A stretch of 64,000 nt of DNA from SZUA-430 sp044220975 (lineage in GTDB: Bacteria > Pseudomonadota > Alphaproteobacteria > Micropepsales > Micropepsaceae), in assembly GCA_044220975.1 (NCBI GenBank), contig JBGAPZ010000009.1, positions 1-64,000 of the forward strand, written 5' to 3'. Shown piece after piece: positions 9,172 to 18,058 of this stretch. Under the pieces are notes generated by a model, which saw nothing but the letters and a program-made list of their open reading frames with translations, was not told the origin of the DNA and did no database searches. Positions within the stretch are counted from its first letter, which is position 1. Each line of letters opens with the position of its first letter. A program made the translations under genes and the position numbers.

Positions 9172-9594
9172 ATGATCAAAATCACCGACACCATCTCGAT
9201 CTCGGAGGACGAACTCACGGAGACGTTCGTCCGCGCTTCGGGCCCCGGCGGGCAGAACGTCAACAAGCTCTCGACCGCGGTCGAGCTGCGCTTTGATGCG
9301 CGCTTTTCGCCAAACCTGCCAACCGACGTTTCGATCCGTTTGCAGCAACTCGCCGGCCGCCGCCTTACGAAAGACGGCGTCATCGTCATCGAAGCCCAAT
9401 CCCACCGCACACAGGACCGCAACCGCGCCGACGCGCTCGACCGACTGGTTACGCTGATCCGTCAAGCAGCCCACGTCCCCAAGCCCCGCAAAAAGACCAA
9501 GCCGTCCCGTGCCGCCAAGGCGCAACGCGTTGACACCAAGAAGCGCCGCGGCAGCGTCAAACGCATGCGATCCGGCCGTCCCGATCACGACTAA
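9172..9594 (+). CDS. arfB: Peptidyl-tRNA hydrolase ArfB (stalled-ribosome rescue)
   Basis: A 140-residue factor that frees ribosomes stalled on truncated mRNA by hydrolysing peptidyl-tRNA in the large subunit. It begins MIKITDTISI and carries the catalytic GGQ at residues 26-28 inside RASGPGGQNVNK. The C-terminal tail is very basic (PKPRKKTKPSRAAKAQRVDT, then KKRRGSVKRMRSGRP), the part that enters the empty mRNA channel in the E. coli protein (YaeJ). An in-frame upstream extension to about 8989 overlaps the TAXI gene and is rejected. Confidence 0.93.
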   Translation: MIKITDTISISEDELTETFVRASGPGGQNVNKLSTAVELRFDARFSPNLPTDVSIRLQQLAGRRLTKDGVIVIEAQSHRTQDRNRADALDRLVTLIRQAAHVPKPRKKTKPSRAAKAQRVDTKKRRGSVKRMRSGRPDHD

Positions 9595-9613
9595 TGGCAA
9601 AGAGGCAAGCCCG

Positions 9614-10693
9614 ATGACCACGTCCACCGACTTCCTGGTTAGCCGTAAGAACCTGCACGAGACGAAGTTCGCCGAAACGCCGCTGACCGTGAAACCCGGC
9701 CAGACGCTGATCAAAGTGGACCACTTCGCCTTTACCGCGAACAACGTCACCTACGGTGCGTTCGGCGACGCGATGATGTACTGGAACTTCTTCCCAGCTC
9801 CCGAAGGCTGGGGCCGCATACCGGTTTGGGGTTTCGGCGACGTGATCCAATCGCAAGCTGAGGGTGTCAGCCCGGGGCAGCGGTTCTACGGCTATTTTCC
9901 GATGTCGACGCATCTCATCGTCGATCCCGCGCGCGTCACACCGCACGGCTTCTTCGACGGGGCCGCCCATCGTCAAAAGATGGCGCCGGTCTACAACAGC
10001 TACCAGCCCGCGGGCGGCGACGCCGGTTACGGCAAGAATCGCGAAGCGGAGCAATGCCTGCTGCGCCCGTTGTTCTCGACGTCGTTCTTCATCGACGACC
10101 TCTTGGCTGACAACGACTTCTTCGGCGGCCGCGAAGTCATCCTCTCCAGTGCGTCGAGCAAAACTTCGCTCGGCCTCGCGTTTCTTCTGCGCGAGAAACG
10201 CCGCGGCCAAGTGGCTGTTGTGGGCCTGACCTCCAAGGCGAATGTGCCATTCGTCGAAAAGACCGGCTACTACGACCGCGTCGTGACCTACGACGCCATT
10301 GGTGCAAGCCCGCGCGACAAGGCCGCGGTCTATGTCGACATGGCCGGCGACGGCAAGCTGCGCGCCGCCGTTCACAGCCACTGGAACGAAAACCTGAAAT
10401 ACAGCTGCGCCGTCGGCGCCACGCACTGGGATCACATGGGCCAGACCGGCGACCTCGCCGGTCCGAAGCCCACGATGTTCTTCGCCCCAACGCAAATCAA
10501 AAAGCGCACCGACGAGTGGGGCTGGAACGGCGTCCAGGCACGCCTCAGCGAGGCAGTCGCAAGCTTCCTTCCCTCAGCTGCGGGTTGGATGAAAATCATC
10601 AACGGAAGCGGCCGCGCCGATGTCGAGCGCGTCTACCGTGCTATGCTGGAAGGCAAGGCAAAGCCCGAAGAAGGCCACATGCTCGCGCTCTAA
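9614..10693 (+). CDS. DUF2855-family protein
   Basis: A 359-residue protein matching the DUF2855 family as I remember it. It has a central VILSSASSKTSLGLAFLLRE segment and QVAVVGLTSKANVPFVEKTG, which look like a degenerate medium-chain reductase fold lacking a clear GxGxxG. Conserved-looking stretches are DHFAFTANNVTYGAFGD, FGDVIQSQAEGVSPGQRFYG and GATHWDHMG. An enzymatic role is possible but not known. It starts 19 bases after arfB and is followed 18 bases later by a secreted protein gene, so the three may be cotranscribed. Confidence 0.8.
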   Translation: MTTSTDFLVSRKNLHETKFAETPLTVKPGQTLIKVDHFAFTANNVTYGAFGDAMMYWNFFPAPEGWGRIPVWGFGDVIQSQAEGVSPGQRFYGYFPMSTHLIVDPARVTPHGFFDGAAHRQKMAPVYNSYQPAGGDAGYGKNREAEQCLLRPLFSTSFFIDDLLADNDFFGGREVILSSASSKTSLGLAFLLREKRRGQVAVVGLTSKANVPFVEKTGYYDRVVTYDAIGASPRDKAAVYVDMAGDGKLRAAVHSHWNENLKYSCAVGATHWDHMGQTGDLAGPKPTMFFAPTQIKKRTDEWGWNGVQARLSEAVASFLPSAAGWMKIINGSGRADVERVYRAMLEGKAKPEEGHMLAL

Positions 10694-10711
10694 GACGTGA
10701 TGGGGAAACAA

Positions 10712-12913
10712 ATGCGTTGGATGATCGCACTGGCGGCGGCGCTGCTGGCGCATGCGGCTGCGGCCGAACCCGCGACGGTCAACATCCTCGACGTCCCCAC
10801 GCTGAACGCGCTCGAGGACGGCGGCTTCTCGCTGTCGGAGCAACTCGGCGGACAACGCACATCCGTTACCAGCGAGCTCTACGCCCGCAACACTTTCTAC
10901 AAAAGCCTCGCCGACACGATCGGCCGGCCCGTGCCCCACGACCCGCGCACAGATCAGCTGCCGCAGATGATCCCGCCGGGCTTGGGCGACATCCCCGACA
11001 TGGTGCGCCTGATCCGAAATTTCGAAGACAAGGGCAAACGTTCGGCGAACGACACGAAAGGCGGCTACTTCATCCGCTTCCTGTCGAACAATTCGCAATA
11101 CCCATACACGATCGAATATGACGGCGACGAACCGCGCCACTTCGACCAGCGCTGGCTCGCCTCACCGTTCGGCGCGATGAAGCTGATCGGCATCGTCAAC
11201 CGCATGGACCGCGCCGACTTCGACCCCGCAAGCTGCGGCGAAGTTCGCTTCATCTACCGATTGTCTTACCGCACACCGAACTCGAGCTCGTCGCTGCCGT
11301 TCTTCCTGAACGTCGTGCGCACCTATCCGAAGCTGCCCGACTGCAGCCCGTTCGCGCGCCGCTGGCGTGGCAAGCAATCCGCAGCCAGCCTGAAGAACAA
11401 TGCGCTTCGCGATCTCTCGTTCAAGCAGATCGAGCTGAACTTCCAATCGCTGCGCTTCACGTCGGGCTACATGCACGACTTCGGCGGCCAAGCGATGTAC
11501 ATGCAGCGCATTTTCCGCGCGGACGCGGGCCGGCTTGTTCCGATCCCGCTTGAGAACACGCCGGACGTGCTTGGCGTGCAGCGCAATCCCGCGCTGCTCG
11601 CCCGCTTCGTCGCGTTCCTCAAGCAAGGCGACCACCTGGCCAAGCTCGACAACGGCACGCTTGTCGTCGATTTCGACCCGGCCTTCCTGACTAAGTTTGC
11701 GATCTCCTGGTCGACGCTCGGCCGCGCCAGAACCGCGAACAAACCTTACTCAGCGCTGTTCGCAACCAATCGCGCGCTGTTGGAATCGATCGACATCCGA
11801 AACCTCAGATACATCAAGTCGCACGATGCACTGGTCGAGCGGTTGAACAACTTGACCTGTATGGGTTGCCACCAGACCAGCGGCACCGCGGGCTTTCATT
11901 TTCTGGGGACCGCCGACGACCGATATTCGCACCAATTCAATCGCCAGCAACTACCGCTTTCCCCGCACGCCTACGCGGAAATGGCGCGCCGGAAAGCGTA
12001 TGTCGAGGCGCTGGCCGCCGGCGCAAAGCCGAACACGTTCCGCCCGCACTCCGCCTTCTCGGCCGCGGCATGGATGCCGCCGGGAACACCACCGGTATTC
12101 AAGCCCGCGACAGTCGGCGAGATGTGCACGATCCCGACGGCCTTCGCCGGCGCGCCTGCCTGCGTTGCCGGCGCAGTTTGCCAGCGCACGGTGACATCGC
12201 GGACGCAACCCGTGCTCTTCGGCGAGTGCGTCGTCGCAGGCCGCCAAGCTGCGGCCGGGGCGGTGTGTTGGAAAGGCGAGGTCAACGAAGTCACCGCCTT
12301 GCCGCAAGACCGCGGACCGATCCCCGCCTACAATCTGTTCGCGTTCCAAGATAAGTGGAAATTCGGCGGCTCGACTTATTCGCGCGGAGAAGTAAGCGGC
12401 TTGCGCTGCGTACTCCCGCAATCGGGCGCGCCGCTCGGCCGCGCTAGCCGCGACTGTTCTGTCGCCGAAGAAAACTTTACCGACGTGAACCCGGCGCTCC
12501 GCGTGCCGCCGGATCTCTGCGCGAACCAAGGCGGCAACGGCTTCGATCTTTGCGCGGCCAGCGGCAACTCAGGCGCCTGCCTGGAAGCCCGTGTCGTACG
12601 CGGCATGCTCGACACCTGCTCGCCGAGCCGCACCTGCCGCGAAGACTATATCTGCCAGAAATTCCCGGATTACGACAAGATCAGCACCCGCAACTACGGC
12701 AACACGAAGAACGGTGTGCGCGTAAATCTCTCTTCGCCCGACAAGATCAACGGCGCCGCAATCCGCGCGTTGCACCAGAATGAAGTCGGCTTCTGCGTGC
12801 CTACTTACTTCCTGTTCAACATGCGCCTCGACGGCCACGCAAGCCCTGTGACCGGTCAGCCGCCAGGCGAACCGCGCATCGACCGGAGACAGCCGGTGCG
12901 CGGCTACAGGTAG
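10712..12913 (+). CDS. Large secreted protein with a heme c (CxxCH) motif, function unknown
   Basis: A 733-residue protein with a signal peptide (MRWMIALAAALLAHAAAAEP). One CMGCH at residues 383-387, in NLTCMGCHQTSGTAGFHF, matches the covalent heme-binding motif of c-type cytochromes. The part after it is rich in cysteine, with more than a dozen residues in groups such as GEMCTIP, APACVAGAVCQRT, LDTCSPSRTCREDYICQ, which suggests disulfide bonds in the periplasm or outside. I know no named family. The chosen ATG has GGGGAA at good spacing; a start 15 bases earlier would spoil the signal peptide. Whether heme is really attached is unproven. Confidence 0.75.
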   Translation: MRWMIALAAALLAHAAAAEPATVNILDVPTLNALEDGGFSLSEQLGGQRTSVTSELYARNTFYKSLADTIGRPVPHDPRTDQLPQMIPPGLGDIPDMVRLIRNFEDKGKRSANDTKGGYFIRFLSNNSQYPYTIEYDGDEPRHFDQRWLASPFGAMKLIGIVNRMDRADFDPASCGEVRFIYRLSYRTPNSSSSLPFFLNVVRTYPKLPDCSPFARRWRGKQSAASLKNNALRDLSFKQIELNFQSLRFTSGYMHDFGGQAMYMQRIFRADAGRLVPIPLENTPDVLGVQRNPALLARFVAFLKQGDHLAKLDNGTLVVDFDPAFLTKFAISWSTLGRARTANKPYSALFATNRALLESIDIRNLRYIKSHDALVERLNNLTCMGCHQTSGTAGFHFLGTADDRYSHQFNRQQLPLSPHAYAEMARRKAYVEALAAGAKPNTFRPHSAFSAAAWMPPGTPPVFKPATVGEMCTIPTAFAGAPACVAGAVCQRTVTSRTQPVLFGECVVAGRQAAAGAVCWKGEVNEVTALPQDRGPIPAYNLFAFQDKWKFGGSTYSRGEVSGLRCVLPQSGAPLGRASRDCSVAEENFTDVNPALRVPPDLCANQGGNGFDLCAASGNSGACLEARVVRGMLDTCSPSRTCREDYICQKFPDYDKISTRNYGNTKNGVRVNLSSPDKINGAAIRALHQNEVGFCVPTYFLFNMRLDGHASPVTGQPPGEPRIDRRQPVRGYR

Positions 12914-12935
12914 ACGCGACCACGAGAAATTCCTT

Positions 12936-14405
12936 TCAACGCTTCTTCTTCGCGCCCTTCACGGCTTTCCGTGATGCGCCCTTCTTCTCGTTCCGCACGA
13001 AGTGATCGGCGACGATCTGCGCGATCGCCATCGTCACTTTCTTGCCCGTCGGGATGTGCAGAAACTCGTTCGGGCCGTGCGCGTTCGAATGTGGCCCAAG
13101 CACGCCGGTGATCACGAACTGCGTCTCCGGGAACTTTTCGCCGAGCATCCCCATGAACGGGATCGTGCCGCCCTCGCCCATGTAAACGACGGGCTTGCCG
13201 AACGCCATTTGCGACGCCTTCGCGACCGACTTCTCAAGCCAAGGCGCCAGTGCCGGCGCATTCCAGCCGGCGCCACCGCGATCGAAGTCGACGGAAACCT
13301 CCGCATTGTACGGCGGCTTTTTCGTCAGAATTTCCTTCACCCGTCCGATCGCTTTTTTCGCATCGAGCGTGGGTGGCCAACGGAATGAAAGCTTCAGTGT
13401 CGTATAGGGCAACAGCACGTTCCCCGCATTCGCCGATGGCGTCAGCCCATCCGCGCCGATGATCGAGAGCGTAGGCCTCCACGTGCGATTGAGCACGAGT
13501 TCCGACAACTGCTTTGCCATCGGCATCGTGCCGCCGGCGAACGGCATCTTCGAATAAACCTCAGGCCCCAACACCTTCGCCGACTTCTTGGCTTGGGACA
13601 CGCGTTGTGCCGGGATCTTGACGTAAAGATCCTTCGGCAAAATCTTGCCCGTCGCTTCGTCCTCGATCCGCGAGAGCAACTGTCTCGCGATTCGGAAACT
13701 TGACGGCACGATCCCCGAAGCGTCGCCCGAATGCACGCCTTCGGTCAGAACCTTGACCGTCATCGTGCCGACGCCGTTGCCGCGCAACGATGTGGTTAGC
13801 CAAAGCTGATCGTAGTTGCCGCACCCCGAATCCAAGCACACGACAAGCGACGGCTTACCGATGCGGTCCGCCAAATGGTCGATATAGAACGGCAGGTCGT
13901 ACGAGCCGGACTCTTCGCAGGCTTCGATCAAGATGACACAGCGCGCATGCGGCACGCCTTGATCTTTCAGCGCCTGCAGCGCCGCCAGAGAGCCGAACAT
14001 CGCATAACCGTCGTCCGCGCCACCGCGCCCGTAGAGCTTGTCGCCCTTGATCACTGGCGTCCACGGCCCAAAGCCGTCCCACCACCCATTCATCTCCGGC
14101 TGCTTGTCCAAGTGCCCGTAGAGCAAGACGGTGTCTTCTCCTTCACCCGGAATTTCGATGAAGATGATCGGCGTCCGTCCCTCTAGCTTCACGACCTCAA
14201 GCGTCGCACCCGGAAAGGTCGACACCCGCGCCCGCGCCCAAGCCTCCATCAGCTTGACCGCGTCGTCCATGTAGCCGTGCTTTTCCCACTCCGCGTCGTA
14301 GGCCGGCGACTTGTTCGGAATCTTGATGTACTCGACCAGCGACGGAACGATCGCATCGTCCCAATTCGCGTCGGCATGTTTCTTCAAGCGTGCGGGATCG
14401 AACAT
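12936..14405 (-). CDS. M20-family metallopeptidase
   Basis: A 489-residue zinc peptidase of the ArgE/DapE/CPG2 superfamily. Visible catalytic parts are YGHLDKQPEM (metal His98 and the associated Asp100), YGRGGADDGY (bridging Asp near 131) and EACEESGS (catalytic and metal Glu near 164-165). The dimerisation lid contains LTEGVHSGDASGIVPSSF, and the late GVLGPHSNAHGPNE holds the last metal His. The C-terminus is Lys-rich (RKAVKGAKKKR). An upstream start at 14468 would add 21 residues without family similarity; ATG 14405 has GAGGA about 10 bases before it. It probably cleaves a small peptide or amino-acid conjugate and may be cotranscribed with the SDR gene upstream. Confidence 0.9.
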   Translation of the reverse strand: MFDPARLKKHADANWDDAIVPSLVEYIKIPNKSPAYDAEWEKHGYMDDAVKLMEAWARARVSTFPGATLEVVKLEGRTPIIFIEIPGEGEDTVLLYGHLDKQPEMNGWWDGFGPWTPVIKGDKLYGRGGADDGYAMFGSLAALQALKDQGVPHARCVILIEACEESGSYDLPFYIDHLADRIGKPSLVVCLDSGCGNYDQLWLTTSLRGNGVGTMTVKVLTEGVHSGDASGIVPSSFRIARQLLSRIEDEATGKILPKDLYVKIPAQRVSQAKKSAKVLGPEVYSKMPFAGGTMPMAKQLSELVLNRTWRPTLSIIGADGLTPSANAGNVLLPYTTLKLSFRWPPTLDAKKAIGRVKEILTKKPPYNAEVSVDFDRGGAGWNAPALAPWLEKSVAKASQMAFGKPVVYMGEGGTIPFMGMLGEKFPETQFVITGVLGPHSNAHGPNEFLHIPTGKKVTMAIAQIVADHFVRNEKKGASRKAVKGAKKKR

Positions 14406-14490
14406 GGCCGGCAAATCCTCTTCGTCTCCGCCCCAATGTGTCATGGTCCGCGGAGGCGGACCACCCACGACTTTGAGAAACGAACTGAAA

Positions 14491-15273
14491 CTACCGCCGC
14501 GTCACAAACGGCAGCGTCGAGGTCAAACCACCGTCCACGGGGAAAGCCTGCCCGTTCACGTACGAAGCCTCGTCCGACGCCAGGAACAGCGCCATCGCGG
14601 CGATCTCTTCCGGGTGACCGTACCGTGCCGTCGGGTTAAGTTGCCCGATTCGCCCCTCGTTTCCGCGCGCCCGTGCACCGTCGAAGATGGGCTTAGTCAT
14701 CCCAGTTTCGATCAATCCAGGACAAATCGCATTCACGCGCACACCCGTGCCGTAGAGCTCATTCGCCGTGACTTGCACCAGCGAAATCACGCCGGCCTTG
14801 GACGCGCTGTAGGGCGTCGGCCCGGCATTCGCTCGAATACCAGCGACCGAGGCCGTGCAAACAATCGCCCCCTTCTTCTGCGCCACCATGAGCGGCACGA
14901 CGTGCTTGATCGCAAGGAACGGTCCAATCAGATTGACCCGCAGAATTTCCTGCCATTGCTCGACCGTCTGCTCGACGATCGGTACGTAACCACCGGAGAT
15001 CCCGGCGTTGGCATAAATCGCATCGATCCCGCCGAATTCCTTGACCGCGCGAGCGACGTAACTTTTCACGTCCGCCTCCGACCCGGCATCCGCGGTCATC
15101 GCAAGTGCCTTGCCGCCGGCTTTTGCGATCGCTTCGACCGTCTCGTGCACCGCGTCGGTCTTATCGACGCAAAGCACCGACGCACCCTCGCGCGCAAAAA
15201 GCTTCGCCGATGCCCGCCCGATGCCCGATCCGGCGCCAGTAACGATCGTGCGCTTACCTTGAAGACGGCCCAT
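14491..15273 (-). CDS. Short-chain dehydrogenase/reductase
   Basis: A 260-residue NAD(P)-dependent classical SDR. It has the dinucleotide motif TGAGSGIG (12-19), the NAG motif (89-91), and the catalytic Ser142, Tyr155 and Lys159 in YSASK. A conserved CPGLIETGM follows, and the C-terminus has SYVNGQAFPVDGG. An Asp in CVDKTD at the end of the second strand suggests a preference for NAD. Its ATG overlaps the TAA of the beta-subunit gene by one base, so it is translated with the 2-oxoacid oxidoreductase operon; its substrate may be chemically linked to that pathway, which is inference. Confidence 0.93.
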   Translation of the reverse strand: MGRLQGKRTIVTGAGSGIGRASAKLFAREGASVLCVDKTDAVHETVEAIAKAGGKALAMTADAGSEADVKSYVARAVKEFGGIDAIYANAGISGGYVPIVEQTVEQWQEILRVNLIGPFLAIKHVVPLMVAQKKGAIVCTASVAGIRANAGPTPYSASKAGVISLVQVTANELYGTGVRVNAICPGLIETGMTKPIFDGARARGNEGRIGQLNPTARYGHPEEIAAMALFLASDEASYVNGQAFPVDGGLTSTLPFVTRR

Positions 15274-16328
15274 TAGCGGTACTCGTCGTTGATGGTTTCA
15301 AGCATCTTGGCGCCCGGCGAAAGCTCCTTCGCATTCAGCCGGTTCAGCGGCACGTCGACCGTGCGCAGGAACGCGTGCATGTCGCGCGGATTCGGGTCGA
15401 GATAGAGCAGCCCCGTCACGACCTCACCCTTTTCGTGGTGCGACTGCAGGTAGTTCATCGCCGCCACCTTGTTCGTCGGGTCGTAGCTGTCGGCGAGCTT
15501 GTGCAGGCGGATGATCGAGCCGTCGTGCTGTTCGACGTCTTGCACGGTGCCGGGCTTATAGTCCGTCACGATCTCGGCGCGCCCTTCGAAAAAGTCGAGC
15601 TTGTTCACTGCATCGTTGTGATCGCGCACGAAGTCGAAACTCTTCGTCGAACCCGCATGGTTGTTGAAGGCAACGCAAGGGCTGATCACATCGATAAACG
15701 CAGGCCCGTTATGCGAAAGCGCCGCCTGAATCAGCGGCACAAGCTGCGGCTTATCGCCCGAGAACGAGCGTCCGACGAACGTCGCACCCGCAAGCAACGC
15801 CATGCTGACGAGATCGATCGGCGCATCGTTGTTCGTACCGCCAGCCTTCGACTTCGAACCGCGGTCGGCGGTCGCCGAGAATTGGCCCTTGGTCAGCCCG
15901 TAAACGCCGTTGTTCTCGGTGATGTAGGTCATGTTCACGCCGCGCCGCACGCAGTGCACGAACTGCCCAAGCCCGATCGAGGCCGAGTCGCCGTCGCCGG
16001 AGACGCCAAGGTAGATCAAATTCTTGTTCGCAAGATTGGCCCCGGTCAGCACCGACGGCATGCGTCCGTGCACGCTGTTGAAGCCGTGGCTTTGGCCGAG
16101 GAAATAGTCCGGCGTCTTCGACGAGCAGCCGATGCCCGACATCTTGGCGATCCGATGCGGCTCGATGTTGAGTTCGAAGCAAGCTTGGATGATCGCCGCG
16201 GAAATCGAGTCGTGTCCGCAACCCGCGCACAAGGTCGAGATCGAACCCTCGTAATCGCGCCGCGTAAACCCGCGCTCGTTTTTCTCAAGCGACGGATGAC
16301 GGAACTTGGGCTTGGTGAGATAGGTCAT
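15273..16328 (-). CDS. korB: 2-oxoacid:acceptor oxidoreductase, beta subunit (TPP-binding)
   Basis: The 351-residue thiamine-diphosphate subunit of a pyruvate/2-oxoglutarate:ferredoxin-type oxidoreductase. It shows STLCAGCGHD (34-40), SGIGCSSKTPDYF with Cys68, and the TPP/Mg motif GDGDSASIG (111-119) followed by ENNGVYGLTKGQFSAT. The cysteines in the first motifs match the single iron-sulfur cluster held by beta subunits. It overlaps the alpha gene by the four bases ATGA. The Kor name follows resemblance to 2-oxoglutarate enzymes; another 2-oxoacid is possible. Confidence 0.9.
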   Translation of the reverse strand: MTYLTKPKFRHPSLEKNERGFTRRDYEGSISTLCAGCGHDSISAAIIQACFELNIEPHRIAKMSGIGCSSKTPDYFLGQSHGFNSVHGRMPSVLTGANLANKNLIYLGVSGDGDSASIGLGQFVHCVRRGVNMTYITENNGVYGLTKGQFSATADRGSKSKAGGTNNDAPIDLVSMALLAGATFVGRSFSGDKPQLVPLIQAALSHNGPAFIDVISPCVAFNNHAGSTKSFDFVRDHNDAVNKLDFFEGRAEIVTDYKPGTVQDVEQHDGSIIRLHKLADSYDPTNKVAAMNYLQSHHEKGEVVTGLLYLDPNPRDMHAFLRTVDVPLNRLNAKELSPGAKMLETINDEYR

Positions 16329-18058
16329 GACGCAACCTTCGTACGCGGGGCCGGCTTACCGAATGCTTTCAACCGCTCTGCAATTTCCCGTGTGATAAAG
16401 CGCGCCGTGATCGGCGTGCCGTCGTAGTGCAAAATAGAAATGAACCGAGCAGGGTCGATCGCCCCCTCGTTCACCAGCAGCATCCGCATCTGCGCATCGC
16501 GGTTCTGCTCGATCACGAACACCTGCTCGTGACTGTTCACGAAATCCATCACACTATCGGCGAAAGGAAATGCGCGGATGCGCATGGTGTCGAGGTGAAT
16601 TCCCTGCTTCTCGAGTGCATCCAAAGCCTCGTCCATCGCGGCCGACGTGGAGCCGAAATAGATCACGCCGTAACGTGACCCTTGCTTGGCTTGACGAATG
16701 ACGGGCCCCGGAACGTACTTCTTCGCAGTCTCGAACTTGCGAAGCAGCCGCTGCATGTTCTCGACGTAGTCAGAGCCCTCTTCCGAGTACTTGGCATACT
16801 TGTTCCGCGACGAGCCGCGCGTGAAATAAGCGCCCTTCGTCGGATGGACGCCGGGGATCGTGCGATAGCAGACCGCGTCGCCGTCAACGTCCATGTAGCG
16901 CCAAAACTCCTTACCTGCCTCAAGCTCCTCGAACGTCACGACCTTGCCGCGATCGTATTCGCGCGCGTCGTCCCAGGTCAGCGGCTTCACCAGCCAGTCG
17001 TTCATTCCGATGTCGAGATCGAGCATGACGAAAATCGGTGTCTGCAGCCTGTCGGCGAGGTCGAACGACAGCGCACCGAACTCGAACGCTTCGTGCGGAT
17101 CTTCCGGGAAGATCATGACGTGCTTCGTATCGCCGTGGCTTGAGTAGGCGCAAAGCGTCAAGTCCGACTGCTGAGTGCGCGTCGGCATGCCTGTCGACGG
17201 CCCGCCGCGCTGAATGTCGAAGATCACAGCTGGAATTTCGGCCGAGTAGGCGAGCCCCAAGAACTCTTGCATCAATGAAATGCCGGGGCCCGACGTCGCG
17301 GTGAAAGCGCGCGCGCCGTTCCAGCTTGCACCGATCACGGAGCCGATAGCCGAGAGCTCGTCTTCTGACTGGATGATCGCGAAGCGGTTCTTCTTCGTTT
17401 CCGGGTCGATGCGCAGCCGCTTGCAGTGCGCTGCAAAAGCTTCCGCGACCGATGTCGACGGCGTAATGGGATACCAAGCGGCCACGGTCGCCCCGCCATA
17501 GACCGCACCAAGCGCCGCCGCGTCGTTCCCGGCGATAAATATCCGGTCGCCGACCTTGTCGGAGCGCTTCACGCGTTTCACCAACTCCTCGTGGTCCATA
17601 TCGAGCAGCTCGCCCAGCGCACCAATGTAGATCACGTTTTTCAGCAACTGCCGGTCGCGCGGAATGTCGTAGCGAGTGTTCGCCATTTCGGTCAGCGGCA
17701 TGCCGATGATGTTGATGTCGGCCCGGAACTTCGACGGCGGCATCGGCTTCGACGAGTCGTAGAACAGGTATCCGCCCGGCTCGACCTCTTTGACGTCCTT
17801 GTCCCAAGTCTGCCCGTTCATCGGCACCATGAGATCGACGCCGCCGCGCCGCCCGATCCAACCTTCGCCGGACACGCGCACTTCGTACCAAGTCGGCAAG
17901 CCCTGAATATTCGACGGGAAAATGTTCCGCACCGCAATCGGCACGCCCATCCGCAAGATCGCCCTCGCGAACAACTCGTTCGCACTCGCCGAGCCCGAGC
18001 CGTTCGTGTTCGCGAATTTGACGACGAAGTCGTTCGTCGCCTCTATCGGCTTTGGCAT
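16325..18058 (-). CDS. korA: 2-oxoacid:acceptor oxidoreductase, gamma-alpha fused subunit
   Basis: A 577-residue fusion. The first ~170 residues are the gamma (CoA-binding-type) domain (FANTNGSGSASANELFARAI, GVDLMVPMNG). The rest is the alpha domain (GAVYGGATVAAWYPITPSTS, FTATSGPGISLMQEFLGLAY, and RGGPSTGMPTRTQQSDL). The AAWYPITPSTS and SGPG segments help form the TPP pocket with the beta subunit. The order gamma then alpha is the common fusion in KorA proteins. It overlaps the flavoprotein gene by 16 bases upstream and the beta gene by 4 bases downstream. Confidence 0.92.
   Translation of the reverse strand: MPKPIEATNDFVVKFANTNGSGSASANELFARAILRMGVPIAVRNIFPSNIQGLPTWYEVRVSGEGWIGRRGGVDLMVPMNGQTWDKDVKEVEPGGYLFYDSSKPMPPSKFRADINIIGMPLTEMANTRYDIPRDRQLLKNVIYIGALGELLDMDHEELVKRVKRSDKVGDRIFIAGNDAAALGAVYGGATVAAWYPITPSTSVAEAFAAHCKRLRIDPETKKNRFAIIQSEDELSAIGSVIGASWNGARAFTATSGPGISLMQEFLGLAYSAEIPAVIFDIQRGGPSTGMPTRTQQSDLTLCAYSSHGDTKHVMIFPEDPHEAFEFGALSFDLADRLQTPIFVMLDLDIGMNDWLVKPLTWDDAREYDRGKVVTFEELEAGKEFWRYMDVDGDAVCYRTIPGVHPTKGAYFTRGSSRNKYAKYSEEGSDYVENMQRLLRKFETAKKYVPGPVIRQAKQGSRYGVIYFGSTSAAMDEALDALEKQGIHLDTMRIRAFPFADSVMDFVNSHEQVFVIEQNRDAQMRMLLVNEGAIDPARFISILHYDGTPITARFITREIAERLKAFGKPAPRTKVAS

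Noticed and set aside
8094..9296. A 400-codon open frame on the plus strand over the TRAP binding protein
   Set aside because: It lies antisense to a clear TAXI protein, is very rich in His and Arg, and shows no domain; a by-product of high GC content.
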